Shown one piece after another: positions 53,757 through 63,791 of a DNA stretch of 64,000 bases. Where the stretch lies: positions 186,001 to 250,000 of the forward strand of contig NZ_BMDP01000003.1 of NCBI RefSeq assembly GCF_014635845.1, read 5' to 3'. The notes below the pieces were generated by a model. The model had not been told where the DNA came from and searched no databases. It worked only from the letters and a program-made list of their open reading frames with translations. A program made the translations under genes and the position numbers. Positions within the stretch are counted from its first letter, which is position 1. Each line of letters opens with the position of its first letter. The DNA comes from Oxalicibacterium solurbis (GTDB lineage: Bacteria > Pseudomonadota > Gammaproteobacteria > Burkholderiales > Burkholderiaceae_D).

Positions 53757-56189
53757 GTGCGGCGCATCGCTTTCATCAAGGATCGGATCACACCAGTGCC
53801 ACATCACGCCATCACGAAACCGCATCAATCTTCTGCCTCGCCTTCCCCTTCCCTTCTTCCTGTACGCCGCTCCTTCGCCCTGCTTTGCACATTTGCATTG
53901 GCGGCCGGCGGCCTGTTCAGCGCACCGGCACAAGCCGACATCAACCGCGCATTGCTGAACGACAAGCCAGCCTTCATCGCCGACGTGATGCGGCAGATGA
54001 CGCTGGATGAAAAGATCGGCCAGTTGCGCCTGATCAGCATCGGTGCCGACATGCCCAAGCCGCAACTGATCAAGGAAATCGCGGCCGGCCGCATCGGCGG
54101 TTCGTTCAATACGGTCACGCCGGCCGAGAACCGGCCGCTGCAGGATGCCGCGGTCAGGCAGAGCCGCATGAAGATTCCGCTGTTCTTCGCCTACGACGTC
54201 GTGCACGGCCATCGCACGGTATTCCCGATCAGCCTGGCGCAGGCATCGAGCTGGGACATGGATGCCATCGCGTTGAGCGCACGCACCTCGGCCGTCGAAG
54301 CGGCTGCCGACGGCATCGACATGACCTTCGCGCCGATGGTCGACATCACGCACGATCCGCGCTGGGGACGCACGTCGGAGGGCTTCGGCGAAGATCCGTA
54401 TCTGGTATCGCAGATCGCGCGCGTATCGGTGGAAGCGTTGCAGGGCGATCGCGGACCGGACGGCAAGGCACCGATCGGCGCGAACGGCGTGATGGCCGCC
54501 GTCAAGCATTTCGCGCTGTACGGCGCAGTGGAAGGCGGACGCGACTACAACGTCGTCAACATGAACCCGATGCGCATGTACGACGATTACCTGCCGCCGT
54601 ATCGCGCCGCCATCGATGCCGGCGCCGGCGCGGTGATGGTTGCGCTGAATTCGATCAACGGCGTGCCGGCCTCGTCCAATACCTGGCTGCTGCAGGACTT
54701 GCTGCGCAAGGACTGGGGTTTCAAGGGACTGACGGTCAGCGATCACGGCGCGATCTTCGAACTGATCAAGCACGGCGTCGCAAGCAACGAAAGCGAAGCC
54801 GCCGAGCTGGCGATCAAGGCTGGCATCGACATGAGCATGGCCGACCAGATCTATCTGAAGGAGCTGCCGGAGCTGGTAAGTTCCGGCAAGGTGCCGATGG
54901 CCGCGATCGACAACGCGGTGCGCGAAATCCTCGGCGCGAAATACGACATGGGCCTGTTCCACGATCCGTATCTGCGCATCGGCGACGGCTCGCACGATCC
55001 GGCCGACATCAATGCGGAAAACCGGCTGCACCGCGACGCTGCACGCGACGTCGCCCGCAAGTCGATGGTGCTGCTGGAAAACCGTGCACAAACGCTGCCG
55101 CTGAAAAAGACCGGCACCATCGCGCTGGTCGGTCCACTCGCCGATGCACACATCGACATGATGGGCAGCTGGTCCGCCGCCGGCGTTGCCAGGCAATCGA
55201 TCACGCTGAAACAGGGGCTGCAGGATGCGCTGGCCGGCAAGGGCAAACTACTGACCGCGCGCGGTGCCAACATCACCGAGGACAAGCGCATCGTCGATTA
55301 CCTGAACTTCCTGAACTGGGATACGCCGGAAGTCGTGCAGGACAAGCGCAAGCCGGAAGCAATGATCGCCGAGGCAGTGAAGATCGCAAAACGATCGGAC
55401 GTCATCGTCGCTGCCGTCGGCGAAGCGCGCGGCATGTCGCACGAATCGTCGAGCCGCACCAGTCTCGATCTTCCGGCGAACCAGCTGGCGTTGCTGAAGG
55501 CCTTGAAGAAAACCGGCAAGCCGCTGGTGCTGGTGCTGATGAACGGCCGCCCGCTAGCGCTGAACTGGGAACGCGAGAACGCGGATGCGATCCTCGAAAC
55601 CTGGTATAGCGGCACCGAAGGCGGCCATGCGATTGCCGACGTGCTGTTCGGCGACGTCAATCCGTCGGGCAAATTGCCGATCACTTTTCCGCGTTCGGTC
55701 GGCCAGATTCCCGCCTACTACAACCACCAGCGCGTCGGCCGCCCGTTCACCGAAGGCAAGCCGGGCAATTACACGTCGCAATACTTCGAGGAACCGAACG
55801 GTCCGCTGTACCCGTTCGGCTACGGTCTCAGCTATACGACGTTCGCGCTGTCCGACGTGGCACTGTCGAAAAACACGCTACCGCGCGACGGCGAGATCGA
55901 AGCCAGCATCACAGTAAAAAATACTGGCAAGCGTGACGGTGCGACAGTCGTGCAACTATACATCCAGGACGTTGCCGCATCGGTAGTACGACCGGTCAAG
56001 GAACTGAAGGATTTCCGCAAGGTGATGCTGAAAGCCGGCGAGGAACAGGTCGTGCGCTTCACGATCGACGAGAGCAAGCTCAAGTTCCACAACGCACAGC
56101 TGCAATACGTGGCCGAATCGGGTGACTTCAATGTCGAGATCGGGCTGGATTCGAAGACGGTGAAAACGCAGAAATTCACGTTGCAGTAA
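53757..56189 (+). CDS. bglX: Periplasmic beta-glucosidase, GH3 family (BglX-like)
   Basis: An 810-residue exported glycosidase. The signal peptide ends near SAPAQA. The GH3 N-terminal TIM barrel carries the nucleophile Asp in [13 protein letters not shown] and the substrate-binding AVKHFALYG. The C-terminal (alpha/beta)6 domain shows [21 protein letters not shown] fibronectin-III-like domain closes the chain (from about residue 715). It hydrolyses beta-glucosides in the periplasm. The start is uncertain: GTG 53757 and GTG 53796 both give a signal peptide. Its position beside opgG suggests a shared role in beta-glucan metabolism. Confidence 0.9.
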   Translation: MRRIAFIKDRITPVPHHAITKPHQSSASPSPSLLPVRRSFALLCTFALAAGGLFSAPAQADINRALLNDKPAFIADVMRQMTLDEKIGQLRLISIGADMPKPQLIKEIAAGRIGGSFNTVTPAENRPLQDAAVRQSRMKIPLFFAYDVVHGHRTVFPISLAQASSWDMDAIALSARTSAVEAAADGIDMTFAPMVDITHDPRWGRTSEGFGEDPYLVSQIARVSVEALQGDRGPDGKAPIGANGVMAAVKHFALYGAVEGGRDYNVVNMNPMRMYDDYLPPYRAAIDAGAGAVMVALNSINGVPASSNTWLLQDLLRKDWGFKGLTVSDHGAIFELIKHGVASNESEAAELAIKAGIDMSMADQIYLKELPELVSSGKVPMAAIDNAVREILGAKYDMGLFHDPYLRIGDGSHDPADINAENRLHRDAARDVARKSMVLLENRAQTLPLKKTGTIALVGPLADAHIDMMGSWSAAGVARQSITLKQGLQDALAGKGKLLTARGANITEDKRIVDYLNFLNWDTPEVVQDKRKPEAMIAEAVKIAKRSDVIVAAVGEARGMSHESSSRTSLDLPANQLALLKALKKTGKPLVLVLMNGRPLALNWERENADAILETWYSGTEGGHAIADVLFGDVNPSGKLPITFPRSVGQIPAYYNHQRVGRPFTEGKPGNYTSQYFEEPNGPLYPFGYGLSYTTFALSDVALSKNTLPRDGEIEASITVKNTGKRDGATVVQLYIQDVAASVVRPVKELKDFRKVMLKAGEEQVVRFTIDESKLKFHNAQLQYVAESGDFNVEIGLDSKTVKTQKFTLQ

Positions 56190-56212
56190 AAATCCTGCTC
56201 TTGCAGCCATAG

Positions 56213-56242
56213 ACAAAGCCGGCAGATGCCGGCTTTGTTTTT
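56213..56242 (+). terminator. Terminator downstream of bglX
   Basis: ACAAAGCCGGC and GCCGGCTTTGT form a near-perfect stem with loop AGAT, followed by a T-run. Confidence 0.9.
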
Positions 56243-56424
56243 ATCGCGACTTTTATCGGGGCTGGATCGAAAGCCGATCGGTCGTCGCAAATGCGCTTCT
56301 CCCAGTACGCCTCTATTTCATTATTGATTTCCCGGCAATAAATGTACTGCTGCGAATGGCGAGGAAATCATGCCGTCACAAATGCCACGCAGAATGACCG
56401 CACGCCACCAAAGAATCAGATGCC

Positions 56425-56778
56425 GTGACTGCCAATGCATTACTCCATTCCGCCGTCGACGAGCACGCCGGAAAAAGAATCGCCTTCCATCGCAAAGGAT
56501 GGATGAAGGTCAACGAGACCACACTCACTATCCATACAACGGACATTTCGGAGCAGATCGTCGGCCTGATGATGGAGGCACCTGCCAGGATCGGCCTCGC
56601 CTGCGCGCTGCACTTTCGTACACTCGTCGGCGGACGTATCACGACGCTGCACCTCACGGGAACGGTCGCATACTGCACGCTCGTCGGACTCAAGGGATAC
56701 CGCGTGGGCATTCGCATGGATTCTGCAAACAAGGAAAATGCGGACCAATTGGCAATGATTCTTTCCAGCCGGCCCTGA
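56425..56778 (+). CDS. PilZ-like c-di-GMP-binding domain protein
   Basis: A 117-residue single-domain protein. The beta-rich pattern, the IGLACALHF strand, the GGRITTLHLTGTVAYC and the closing GYRVGIRMD strand resemble PilZ domains. The RxxxR motif usual for c-di-GMP binding is not clear (KRIAFHRKG near the start may serve). It starts with GTG 56425. Two diguanylate cyclases elsewhere in the window make a c-di-GMP role reasonable. The assignment rests on pattern only. Confidence 0.5.
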   Translation: MTANALLHSAVDEHAGKRIAFHRKGWMKVNETTLTIHTTDISEQIVGLMMEAPARIGLACALHFRTLVGGRITTLHLTGTVAYCTLVGLKGYRVGIRMDSANKENADQLAMILSSRP

Positions 56779-57083
56779 TTTCAGACATCTCTTCTTCTTT
56801 TATCCCGCCTGAAAAACTCACTGCAGAGGCGGCTATATTGCCGCATGCAGATTCGGCTGCATAAGCAACACATCATTCGATATCGCCACTGCTGACAGCA
56901 AACCACGCCTGCAATCGTTACTTACCTTGCGCCTTTCTCCGGCCGGAAAATCATCGGCCGCCTGATCGATGCCGCGCCGTCCCTGAATAACCTGGCTTTG
57001 CGACATGCTTCATAATCGTCATGAATCCATGATCGCAATGCGCCTTCACTCCGTCGGGAGGCGATCGCGCAACAACCTACTTC
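56779..57083. other. Intergenic region without a recognisable gene
   Basis: The 305 bases between the PilZ-like gene and the EamA-type transporter show no supported reading frame, no terminator with a T-run and no known RNA. It should carry the transporter promoter. Confidence 0.4.
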
Positions 57084-57965
57084 ATGCCTCTTTCCGCCCT
57101 CGCCCTCGTTCTTGTTGCCGGGATCATCCACGCCAGCTGGAACATCACGGCAAAGAAAGCCGGCGGCGATGCGCGCTTCGCGCTCTTCACAAGCGTTTTT
57201 CTGGCCATCGTCTGGGCACCTCTCGGAATATGGATAGCCGTCGACGCCGTGCCGGGCTGGCGATGGCAGGAATGGACGATGATCGTCGTTACCGGCCTGC
57301 TGCATGTCGGCTATTACGTCATCCTGCTGCGCGGTTATCGCAAGGCCGATCTCACCGTCGTCTATCCGATGGCAAGAGGATCGGGGCCGTTGCTGTCGTC
57401 GCTTGTCGCACTGCTGTTTCTCGATGAGAAATTGTCCACACTGGGCGGCATCGGCATTGCAGGCGTCGTTCTCGGCGTCTTTCTTATCGCCGGCGGCCCC
57501 AAGCTTCTGCAAACGGCAAAAGACCCTGCTCATCGACAACGCACGCATATCGGCATTGCCTACGGCTTGCTGACGGGCGCATTCATCGCCAGCTACACGG
57601 TCGTCGATGGCTATGCGGTGAAGTTCATGCTGATGTCGCCCATCCTGGTGGATTACATGGGTAATTTCGTACGCCTGGCCGTACTGGCACCGGCCTGGTT
57701 CAACGACAGGGCATCCGCTGCCGCGCTCTGGAAACAGCAGTGGAAATATGCGCTGGTCGTCGGTGCGATCAGCCCCGTTTCCTATGTACTCGTGCTGTAT
57801 GCGGTCCAGCTTGCGCCGATTTCGCATGTGGCACCGGCACGCGAAGTGTCGATGCTGTTTGCAGCCATCATCGGCGGGCACCTGTTGAAGGAAGGCGACC
57901 AGATGCAGCGCCTGTTGGGCGCCTTGTTGATTGCGGCAGGTGTTTCGGCACTGGCGCTGGGGTAA
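57084..57965 (+). CDS. EamA/DMT-family transporter
   Basis: A 293-residue inner-membrane protein with ten helices in two EamA-type halves. The first half starts LALVLVAGIIHASWNITAKKAG; the helix after YRKADLTVVYPMARGSGPL is a family hallmark, as is the repeat near PISHVAPAREVSMLFAA. Members export amino acids, sugars or nucleosides. The substrate cannot be told. It is not obviously in an operon with the next gene. Confidence 0.85.
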   Translation: MPLSALALVLVAGIIHASWNITAKKAGGDARFALFTSVFLAIVWAPLGIWIAVDAVPGWRWQEWTMIVVTGLLHVGYYVILLRGYRKADLTVVYPMARGSGPLLSSLVALLFLDEKLSTLGGIGIAGVVLGVFLIAGGPKLLQTAKDPAHRQRTHIGIAYGLLTGAFIASYTVVDGYAVKFMLMSPILVDYMGNFVRLAVLAPAWFNDRASAAALWKQQWKYALVVGAISPVSYVLVLYAVQLAPISHVAPAREVSMLFAAIIGGHLLKEGDQMQRLLGALLIAAGVSALALG

Positions 57966-58250
57966 TGCATTGTCGAGACCGTATGTCTCGCAGGCTCTAC
58001 ACTGAATGTGCCAAACGTTCCTCCATCGAGCTTCGGCTGGAGACTGCGCCGCAAATTGGCAATAAATAGTGCGCGCCCAGACAAGATTCCAAATTCCTGC
58101 CCTCCTATGCTTTGACGCATGCCTCGCACATCATAAATCGCAGCGCGGGCCTATCGTTCGCAACTCCCCGATGCATGGCATCGCTCCGATGCCATTGCTT
58201 GCGGTTGCCATTGCCCGCTGAATCATCCGCATTGCGGCCTGCAAGGCCGG

Positions 58251-58967
58251 ATGGGGCCGACACCGAAGCGAATGAAAATCGACAGAAAACTTCCATCGGC
58301 ACTCACGCTGAATATCACCTTGAGCTTTCTGGCCGGGTATGTCGATGCCGTCGGCTTCATGGCGCTGTTCGGTTTGTTTACAGCGCACATCACCGGCAAT
58401 CTTGTCCTTCTCGGCGCAGAGCTGGCGACGCCGGAACACACTTTTCCGCTGCTGAAAATCCTGGCCTTCCCCGCCTTTATCCTTGGCGTCGCTCTGGCCA
58501 CCATGATTGCATCTGCATGCGAGAAGAAGGAACGCAATGCGCTCATCATTTTGTATGTAGTCGAGATGACGTTTCTCATGGCGTTCGTGCTGGTCGGGCT
58601 CGTCGCCGGTCCGATTGAAGAGAACATGTCGAGTGCGGCAATTTCTGCGGGAATAATAGGCACGCTGGCAATGGGTGTGCACAGCGCTTGCGGTCGGTTG
58701 CTGCTGCCTGACCTCGCGCCGACGGTCATGATGACAGGCAATGTCACCCAGCTTGTCGTCGAATTTTTTCAGTATCTCAAGGAAGACAGCGACAAAACCA
58801 GATTCGGCAAATGCGCCAAATATCTCTGGCCCATCATTGCCTTCGGCATCGGATCGCTGATTGCGGCTTTCGCTTACCTGCGATTCGGATTCCATGCATT
58901 GTGGCTGCCTATCGCACTGGTCCTGATTCTCGCCTGCATCGAAGCATGGAATGAAATCCACGGTTAG
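58251..58967 (+). CDS. DUF1275 (YoaK-like) membrane protein
   Basis: A 238-residue membrane protein with six helices and the DUF1275 hallmarks FLAGYVDAVGFMAL, FTAHITGNLVLLG, and MMTGNVTQLVVE. Function is unknown in bacteria. ATG 58251 gives a charged start, but ATG 58272 is just as possible. No clear operon. Confidence 0.82.
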   Translation: MGPTPKRMKIDRKLPSALTLNITLSFLAGYVDAVGFMALFGLFTAHITGNLVLLGAELATPEHTFPLLKILAFPAFILGVALATMIASACEKKERNALIILYVVEMTFLMAFVLVGLVAGPIEENMSSAAISAGIIGTLAMGVHSACGRLLLPDLAPTVMMTGNVTQLVVEFFQYLKEDSDKTRFGKCAKYLWPIIAFGIGSLIAAFAYLRFGFHALWLPIALVLILACIEAWNEIHG

Positions 58968-59180
58968 CAAGTAACGCGCACTCACGTTTCAAGAAACGCT
59001 CAGATTATCAAGGCTATCTGAGTCACCTCGTGCCCAGCTCCATCCCCGACAACAATTTGTTCGCTGCCGGACAAGATCGCATTTCCCCCTCTTCTAGTAT
59101 CCCTAGATCAAACCGGCGATACACATCCGTGTTTGTCACTCGCGCTCGATCGCACAAATATAAATATCAGAGGGGACACA

Positions 59181-60392
59181 ATGAAGATATTCACATCAGG
59201 GAATCAATTTTCAAGGAAGCCAGCCAGGCATGCAGTCATGTGCGGCATGCTGGGCCTCGCCGCCGCGGCATCGACGACAGGCGCATTTGCACAGACTTCC
59301 GTACAAGTCGGCGGCACGGTCGACGTTTTTGCCGGCGCCATCAAGCGCAGCGGCGATGCCGGCAGACGATCGGTTGTAGACAGCAGCGGCATGGAAACCT
59401 CCTGGTGGGGTTTCAAGGGCAAGGAAGCGCTTGGCGGCAGCTTGCAGGCGCAATTCAACCTGACCGGTTTTTTCCGGCCCGATGACGGCAGCCAGGGACG
59501 CTTCGATTCGGATACGATGTTTTCTCGGGATGCCAACGTCGGACTGTCCGGCGCATTCGGCCGCGTATCCGTGGGGCGCGATCTGGCGCCGAACTTCATT
59601 CCGACGCTCAAGCTCAGTCCGTTCGGCGGCTCGTTCGTGTTTTCTCCGCTCGAACTGCATACGCAGACACCTTCGGGCAGCTATCGCGGGCAGGCCTGGT
59701 CGCCGACCGTTTCAGGTGATACGGGATGGAGCAACGAGATCATGTACGTGACGCCAACCATGGGCGGATTCACCACCAGCCTGTTTTACCAGTTCGGCGA
59801 ACAGGAAGGGAATTCGGGCAAGAACAACTTCGGCGTGAACACCATGTACGAGCAGGGACCGCTTACCTTTGGTGCCTACTTCCAGTCCGTCGAAGTCAAC
59901 AATCCTGTCGATACCACGGCCAACGGCAGTTCGCAGGTGTTCACCTTCACGCCGTACAACCGGACGACCGGTGCCACCCATACGCTGGCAGCATCGAAGA
60001 ACGACACCTGGTTTGTCGGCGGCGCCTACGATCTTCACTTCATGAAGCTCTTCGGCACGCTGAACTATTCGACGATGAACCTGATCGGTGCGGCGGACGA
60101 CAGTCAATACGACTTGAAATCCAATACGGTCCAGCTGGGTACCAGCGTACCGCTCGGCAAAGGCTCCGTACTGTTTTCCTGGGCGCGCACCAAGGTGAAG
60201 GCAGACGGCGATTTCAGTGCCGCGCTGGGAGGGACGGACATCAGATCGTCGATTGTGCGCAATACGGCTTCGCTGGGGTATGACTATTTCCTGTCCAAGC
60301 GCACCGATATTTACAGCGTGCTCAGCTATGACAAGCTGACCGATGAAGCGAGTGCGTTCAGCTTTGGCATCGGCATCCGTCAACGCTTCTGA
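59181..60392 (+). CDS. Outer-membrane porin (betaproteobacterial Gram-negative porin family)
   Basis: A 403-residue porin. The signal peptide is cut near AFA-QTS; the first strand SVQVGGTVDVFAGA and a 16-stranded barrel of the porin_4/OmpC-like type follow. Typical strings are WWGFKGKEALGGSLQAQF, SRDANVGLSGAFGRVSVGRD and a closing strand ending in the aromatic F (GIRQRF). It should form a trimeric diffusion pore in the outer membrane. AGAGGGG precedes ATG 59181. Confidence 0.9.
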   Translation: MKIFTSGNQFSRKPARHAVMCGMLGLAAAASTTGAFAQTSVQVGGTVDVFAGAIKRSGDAGRRSVVDSSGMETSWWGFKGKEALGGSLQAQFNLTGFFRPDDGSQGRFDSDTMFSRDANVGLSGAFGRVSVGRDLAPNFIPTLKLSPFGGSFVFSPLELHTQTPSGSYRGQAWSPTVSGDTGWSNEIMYVTPTMGGFTTSLFYQFGEQEGNSGKNNFGVNTMYEQGPLTFGAYFQSVEVNNPVDTTANGSSQVFTFTPYNRTTGATHTLAASKNDTWFVGGAYDLHFMKLFGTLNYSTMNLIGAADDSQYDLKSNTVQLGTSVPLGKGSVLFSWARTKVKADGDFSAALGGTDIRSSIVRNTASLGYDYFLSKRTDIYSVLSYDKLTDEASAFSFGIGIRQRF

Positions 60393-60640
60393 TCTGTTCG
60401 CCCGGGCAGTCTGATTTTTGCCGGATGGCGTCATCCTGATTTTTCCTGGCGACGCAAGCAAGGGCCGCACACGAGGCGGCTCTTGCTCTTTGCGCCAGGC
60501 ACAATGCGGCGCGGCGTTCACGCAAACATTTTCGATCCGACGTTTGCATCGCCGATATGACGGCGTTTCCTTGCCGCGCCTCTCCCCCACAAAGCAGCCC
60601 TACCATCTTTTGCACTGAAGAAACCTCGGATTTCATCGCC

Positions 60641-60669
60641 TTGACAGACTACCTACTAGTATGTAGAGT
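60641..60669 (+). promoter_or_regulatory. tetR promoter with palindromic operator (autoregulation)
   Basis: TTGACA (60641-60646), 17-base spacer, TAGAGT (60664-60669). The near-palindrome CTACCTACTAGTATGTAG at 60649-60666 fills the spacer, so a repressor there would block RNA polymerase. The same CTACCTACTAGTA core recurs at 61309, ahead of the downstream gene. Confidence 0.75.
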
Positions 60670-60676
60670 GCGCAAC

Positions 60677-61255
60677 ATGAAGCTCAACAGCACCTCCGAC
60701 GAAATCCTGCATTGCGCCCGTTCGCTGATTATTTCAGGCGGCTACAACGGCTTCAGCTATGCCGATATTTCCAAGGTGGTCGGCGTACGCAACGCGACCA
60801 TTCACCATCACTTTCCGAACAAGTCCAATCTGGTTCGGACGCTGGTCGTCAATTATCGATGGGAAGCGCAGCTGGGCATCGCCGAATTGGAACGCAATGT
60901 TCCCGACGCGGTTGAGCAATTGCGCGCCTACATCCAGTATTGGGAATCCTGCATCTCCGACAATAGCGCCCCCTTCTGCGTGTGCGCATTGCTGGCAACG
61001 CAGTTGCCCGTTCTTCCCGAGGAAGTTGCGTTTGAGGTGAGCGCCCACTTTCGTACACTGTCCGATTGGCTGGCTTCCGTGCTGGAACGCGGCGCGGCGC
61101 AGGGCAGCATTCGATTGACTTCATCGGCCAGGATCGAAGCCGACAGTTTCATGGCTACGGTGCATGGCGCAATGCTCTCGGCGCGTGCTTACGACGACGC
61201 GAAAATCTTCGGCGCGATTACGCATCCCTTGCTGGATCGTCTTCTGAAGGCCTGA
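60677..61255 (+). CDS. TetR/AcrR-family regulator
   Basis: A 192-residue regulator. The helix-turn-helix is in the first 50 residues, with FSYADISKVVGVRNATIHHHFPNKSNL. A C-terminal ligand domain contains three Cys in SCISDNSAPFCVCALLA, possibly redox- or thiol-reactive. Its promoter holds its probable operator, and the predicted transcription start is only about two bases before the ATG, so the mRNA may be leaderless. A second operator copy precedes the small membrane-protein gene, which it likely represses. Confidence 0.85.
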   Translation: MKLNSTSDEILHCARSLIISGGYNGFSYADISKVVGVRNATIHHHFPNKSNLVRTLVVNYRWEAQLGIAELERNVPDAVEQLRAYIQYWESCISDNSAPFCVCALLATQLPVLPEEVAFEVSAHFRTLSDWLASVLERGAAQGSIRLTSSARIEADSFMATVHGAMLSARAYDDAKIFGAITHPLLDRLLKA

Positions 61256-61308
61256 AGAAAATCTGACATTCCCGATTACACCTATGCCCGATTTTTTCGC
61301 CCAATTAT

Positions 61309-61326
61309 CTACCTACTAGTAGAGAG
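61309..61326 (+). promoter_or_regulatory. Second TetR operator copy ahead of the small membrane-protein gene
   Basis: CTACCTACTAGTAGAGAG repeats the first 13 bases of the tetR operator at 60649 and lies 53 bases before the downstream ATG. This is a likely regulator binding site that links both genes. Confidence 0.7.
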
Positions 61327-61379
61327 ATTCTTCTTCGGCTCTACTGCATTTCTCCAACCTCGATCGAAAGGGTATCAAT

Positions 61380-61892
61380 ATGTTTGGAATATCGCCGCTA
61401 GGCTGGCTGCACACCATCGGCAGCCTGCCCGCCATTCCCCTGGCCATCTATATGTTCGCCCGCCACGGCAGGATCGCGCCGCGCACGCCATCGGGCACTG
61501 CCTATTTTGTCTCGATGCTGATCGGCGCCGTCACGGTATTTCTCGTCGCGCATCAGCCGGTGAGTTATGGCATTGGCGTTGCGACCATCCTGCTGCTGGT
61601 AGCCGGTTACGGTGTCGGGCACATCAATTCTCTAGGTCGGAAAGCGATTTACATCGAAACGATCTGCCTCAGCCTCACCGCCTTTTTATTGATGGTTCCT
61701 ACCGTGAGCGAAACGCTGCGCCGCGTTCCGGACGGCCATCCCTTCGTGACCGACCTGAAATCGCCGCTGCTTCTTGGCGCCCAGGCCGCTCTCCTCGTCA
61801 TGCTGGTGATCGGGCTGACCGCGCAAATCATCTCCCTGCGCAGGAAGGGTAAGTCGACCGCCGCACAGTCGCGCCTGCTGTACCCGGACTGA
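61380..61892 (+). CDS. Small membrane protein, probable target of the neighbouring TetR regulator
   Basis: A 170-residue protein with four to five membrane helices and a short basic tail. I do not recognise the family with certainty; the pattern (first helix GWLHTIGSLPAIPLAIYM, later SPLLLGAQAALLVMLVIGL) recalls DUF2306-like membrane proteins. It lies 124 bases downstream of tetR with a copy of its operator between them. Confidence 0.65.
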   Translation: MFGISPLGWLHTIGSLPAIPLAIYMFARHGRIAPRTPSGTAYFVSMLIGAVTVFLVAHQPVSYGIGVATILLLVAGYGVGHINSLGRKAIYIETICLSLTAFLLMVPTVSETLRRVPDGHPFVTDLKSPLLLGAQAALLVMLVIGLTAQIISLRRKGKSTAAQSRLLYPD

Positions 61893-61894
61893 CT

Positions 61895-62851
61895 TCAGTG
61901 CGACGAGACATAATCCGATCCGGCGAATGCCGGCGGCAGCGCGAAACTCTCGCGCATCCGCTTCGCCTCGGCAGCAGGCGTCAAGCCGAAAAGCCGCTTG
62001 AATTCTCGATTGAACTGCGACGCGCTCGCATAACCGACAGCATGACAGGCAGCCTCTGCCGTCATGTCCTGCCGCACCATCAGCAGCCGCGCCTGATGCA
62101 GACGCGTGGACTTTACATATTGCATCGGCGACGTGCGCGTCATGGCCTTGAAGTGGCTGTGGAATGTCGGCACGCTCATGCCCGCTTCGTGCGCCAGTTG
62201 CGACAGATCGAGCGGCTGCGCATAGGCGCTGTGGATGCGGCGCAGCGCCTTGCCGATTTTGCCGAACTGCCCCTGCATCGCCAAGGCCGCGCGCATCGCA
62301 TTGCCCTGCGCGCCAGTGAGCACGCGAAAATACAGTTCGCGCATCAGCGCGGGGCCGAGAACGGCAGCAGCCAACGGCTGATTCATCGCTTCCAAAAAAC
62401 GTAGCACGGATGTGCGCAACACATCGTCCATCGGACTCGACATCATGCTCTGCGGCGCATCGTCCGGCGACGGCGCGCGATGCCGGTCGATCTGGATCAT
62501 CAATTCCGCGGCCAGCTGAAAATCCAGATGCATATAAATGGCCAGCAGCGGCCGCTCCGGCGTAGCATCGGTTTCCATCGTGAAGGGCACAGGCACCGCA
62601 ACCGCCAGATAATGCTGCTCGTCATACAGGTAAACCTGATGGCCGAAATACCCGCGTTTGCGCCCTTGGCAAACGATCACGATGCCCGGATCGTAGAGGA
62701 CGGGCGTACGCGACAACGGACGATCCGAACGCAGGATGCGTACATTCGGCAACGCCGTCAGGTTATATCCCTCGTCAGGTGCCAGTGTCGTCAGCAGGTC
62801 CACCATCTGCCGCTGTTCGTGAATGTGCGTGACGTCAGCGCTCTTCTTCAT
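61895..62851 (-). CDS. AraC-family regulator
   Basis: A 318-residue protein with an N-terminal AraC_N (PF06719-type) domain and two C-terminal helix-turn-helices; typical strings are SQLAHEAGMSVPTFHSHFKAM, SPMQYVKSTRLHQARLLM and VGYASASQFNREFKRLFG. It is divergent from an SDR gene, a frequent pairing in which the regulator senses an aldehyde or similar substrate of the enzyme. It is convergent with the membrane-protein gene (two bases apart). Confidence 0.88.
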   Translation of the reverse strand: MKKSADVTHIHEQRQMVDLLTTLAPDEGYNLTALPNVRILRSDRPLSRTPVLYDPGIVIVCQGRKRGYFGHQVYLYDEQHYLAVAVPVPFTMETDATPERPLLAIYMHLDFQLAAELMIQIDRHRAPSPDDAPQSMMSSPMDDVLRTSVLRFLEAMNQPLAAAVLGPALMRELYFRVLTGAQGNAMRAALAMQGQFGKIGKALRRIHSAYAQPLDLSQLAHEAGMSVPTFHSHFKAMTRTSPMQYVKSTRLHQARLLMVRQDMTAEAACHAVGYASASQFNREFKRLFGLTPAAEAKRMRESFALPPAFAGSDYVSSH

Positions 62852-62960
62852 ATCGCAACTGGATTCATAGAAATAGGCAATAAATACAGAAATTTAAGCC
62901 TGAAAATCCACCTCTCAGGAGATTAATGTACAACCTTCGTTGACTTCATTGGAGTTTTTC

Positions 62961-63791
62961 ATGTCATCCAAGGTTCTACTCATCACCGGCGTCAGCAGCG
63001 GATTCGGACGAGCGCTGGCCCAGGAAGCGCTGGCAGCCGGCCATCGCGTCGTCGGCACTGTACGCAACGAACAGGCAAGGCAAGACTTCGCAAAGCTCGA
63101 TCCGGCAAAAGCGATAGGCTGTGTGCTCGATGTCACCGACTTCGATGCCATCGACAGCGTCGTGCACGACATCGAGGCAAACGTCGGGCCGATCGACGTG
63201 CTGGTCAACAACGCCGGCTACGGGCACGAAGGCATCATGGAAGAATCGCCGCTGGCCGAGATGCGTCGGCAATTCGACGTAAACGTATTCGGCGCAGTCG
63301 CCATGACGAAGGCCGTGCTGCCCTATATGCGCAAACGCCGGCGCGGCCACATTCTCAACATCACATCGATGGGCGGTTTCATCACGATGCCCGGCATTGC
63401 CTATTACTGCGGCAGCAAGTTTGCGCTGGAAGGCATTTCCGAAGTGCTCGGCAAGGAAGTGAAACCTTTCGGCATCCACGTTACAGCCGTGGCGCCCGGC
63501 TCGTTCCGCACCGACTGGGCGGGTCGCTCGATGGCCCGCACGCCTCGTTCGATTTCCGACTACGACACACTGTTCGATCCGATCCGCCAAGCCCGCGAGG
63601 AAAAGAGCGGCAGGCAGCTTGGCGATCCGGTGAAAGCCGCACGTGCGATGCTCACCGTGATGGCCGCCGACAATCCGCCGTCGCATCTGCTGCTGGGGAG
63701 CGATGCACTGATGCTGGTACGCGAAAAACTGTCGGCACTGGCCGACGAAATCCAGGCGTGGGAAACAGTCACTCGCTCGACTGACGGATGA
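62961..63791 (+). CDS. Short-chain dehydrogenase/reductase
   Basis: A 276-residue classical SDR. The cofactor motif is TGVSSGFG, followed by NNAG and the catalytic YCGSK (Tyr-x-x-x-Lys) with the Ser in NITSMGG. It should use NAD(P)H on a small carbonyl or alcohol substrate, which cannot be told. GGAG precedes ATG 62961, and this decided the start over an upstream alternative. It is divergent from the AraC-family regulator. Confidence 0.9.
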   Translation: MSSKVLLITGVSSGFGRALAQEALAAGHRVVGTVRNEQARQDFAKLDPAKAIGCVLDVTDFDAIDSVVHDIEANVGPIDVLVNNAGYGHEGIMEESPLAEMRRQFDVNVFGAVAMTKAVLPYMRKRRRGHILNITSMGGFITMPGIAYYCGSKFALEGISEVLGKEVKPFGIHVTAVAPGSFRTDWAGRSMARTPRSISDYDTLFDPIRQAREEKSGRQLGDPVKAARAMLTVMAADNPPSHLLLGSDALMLVREKLSALADEIQAWETVTRSTDG

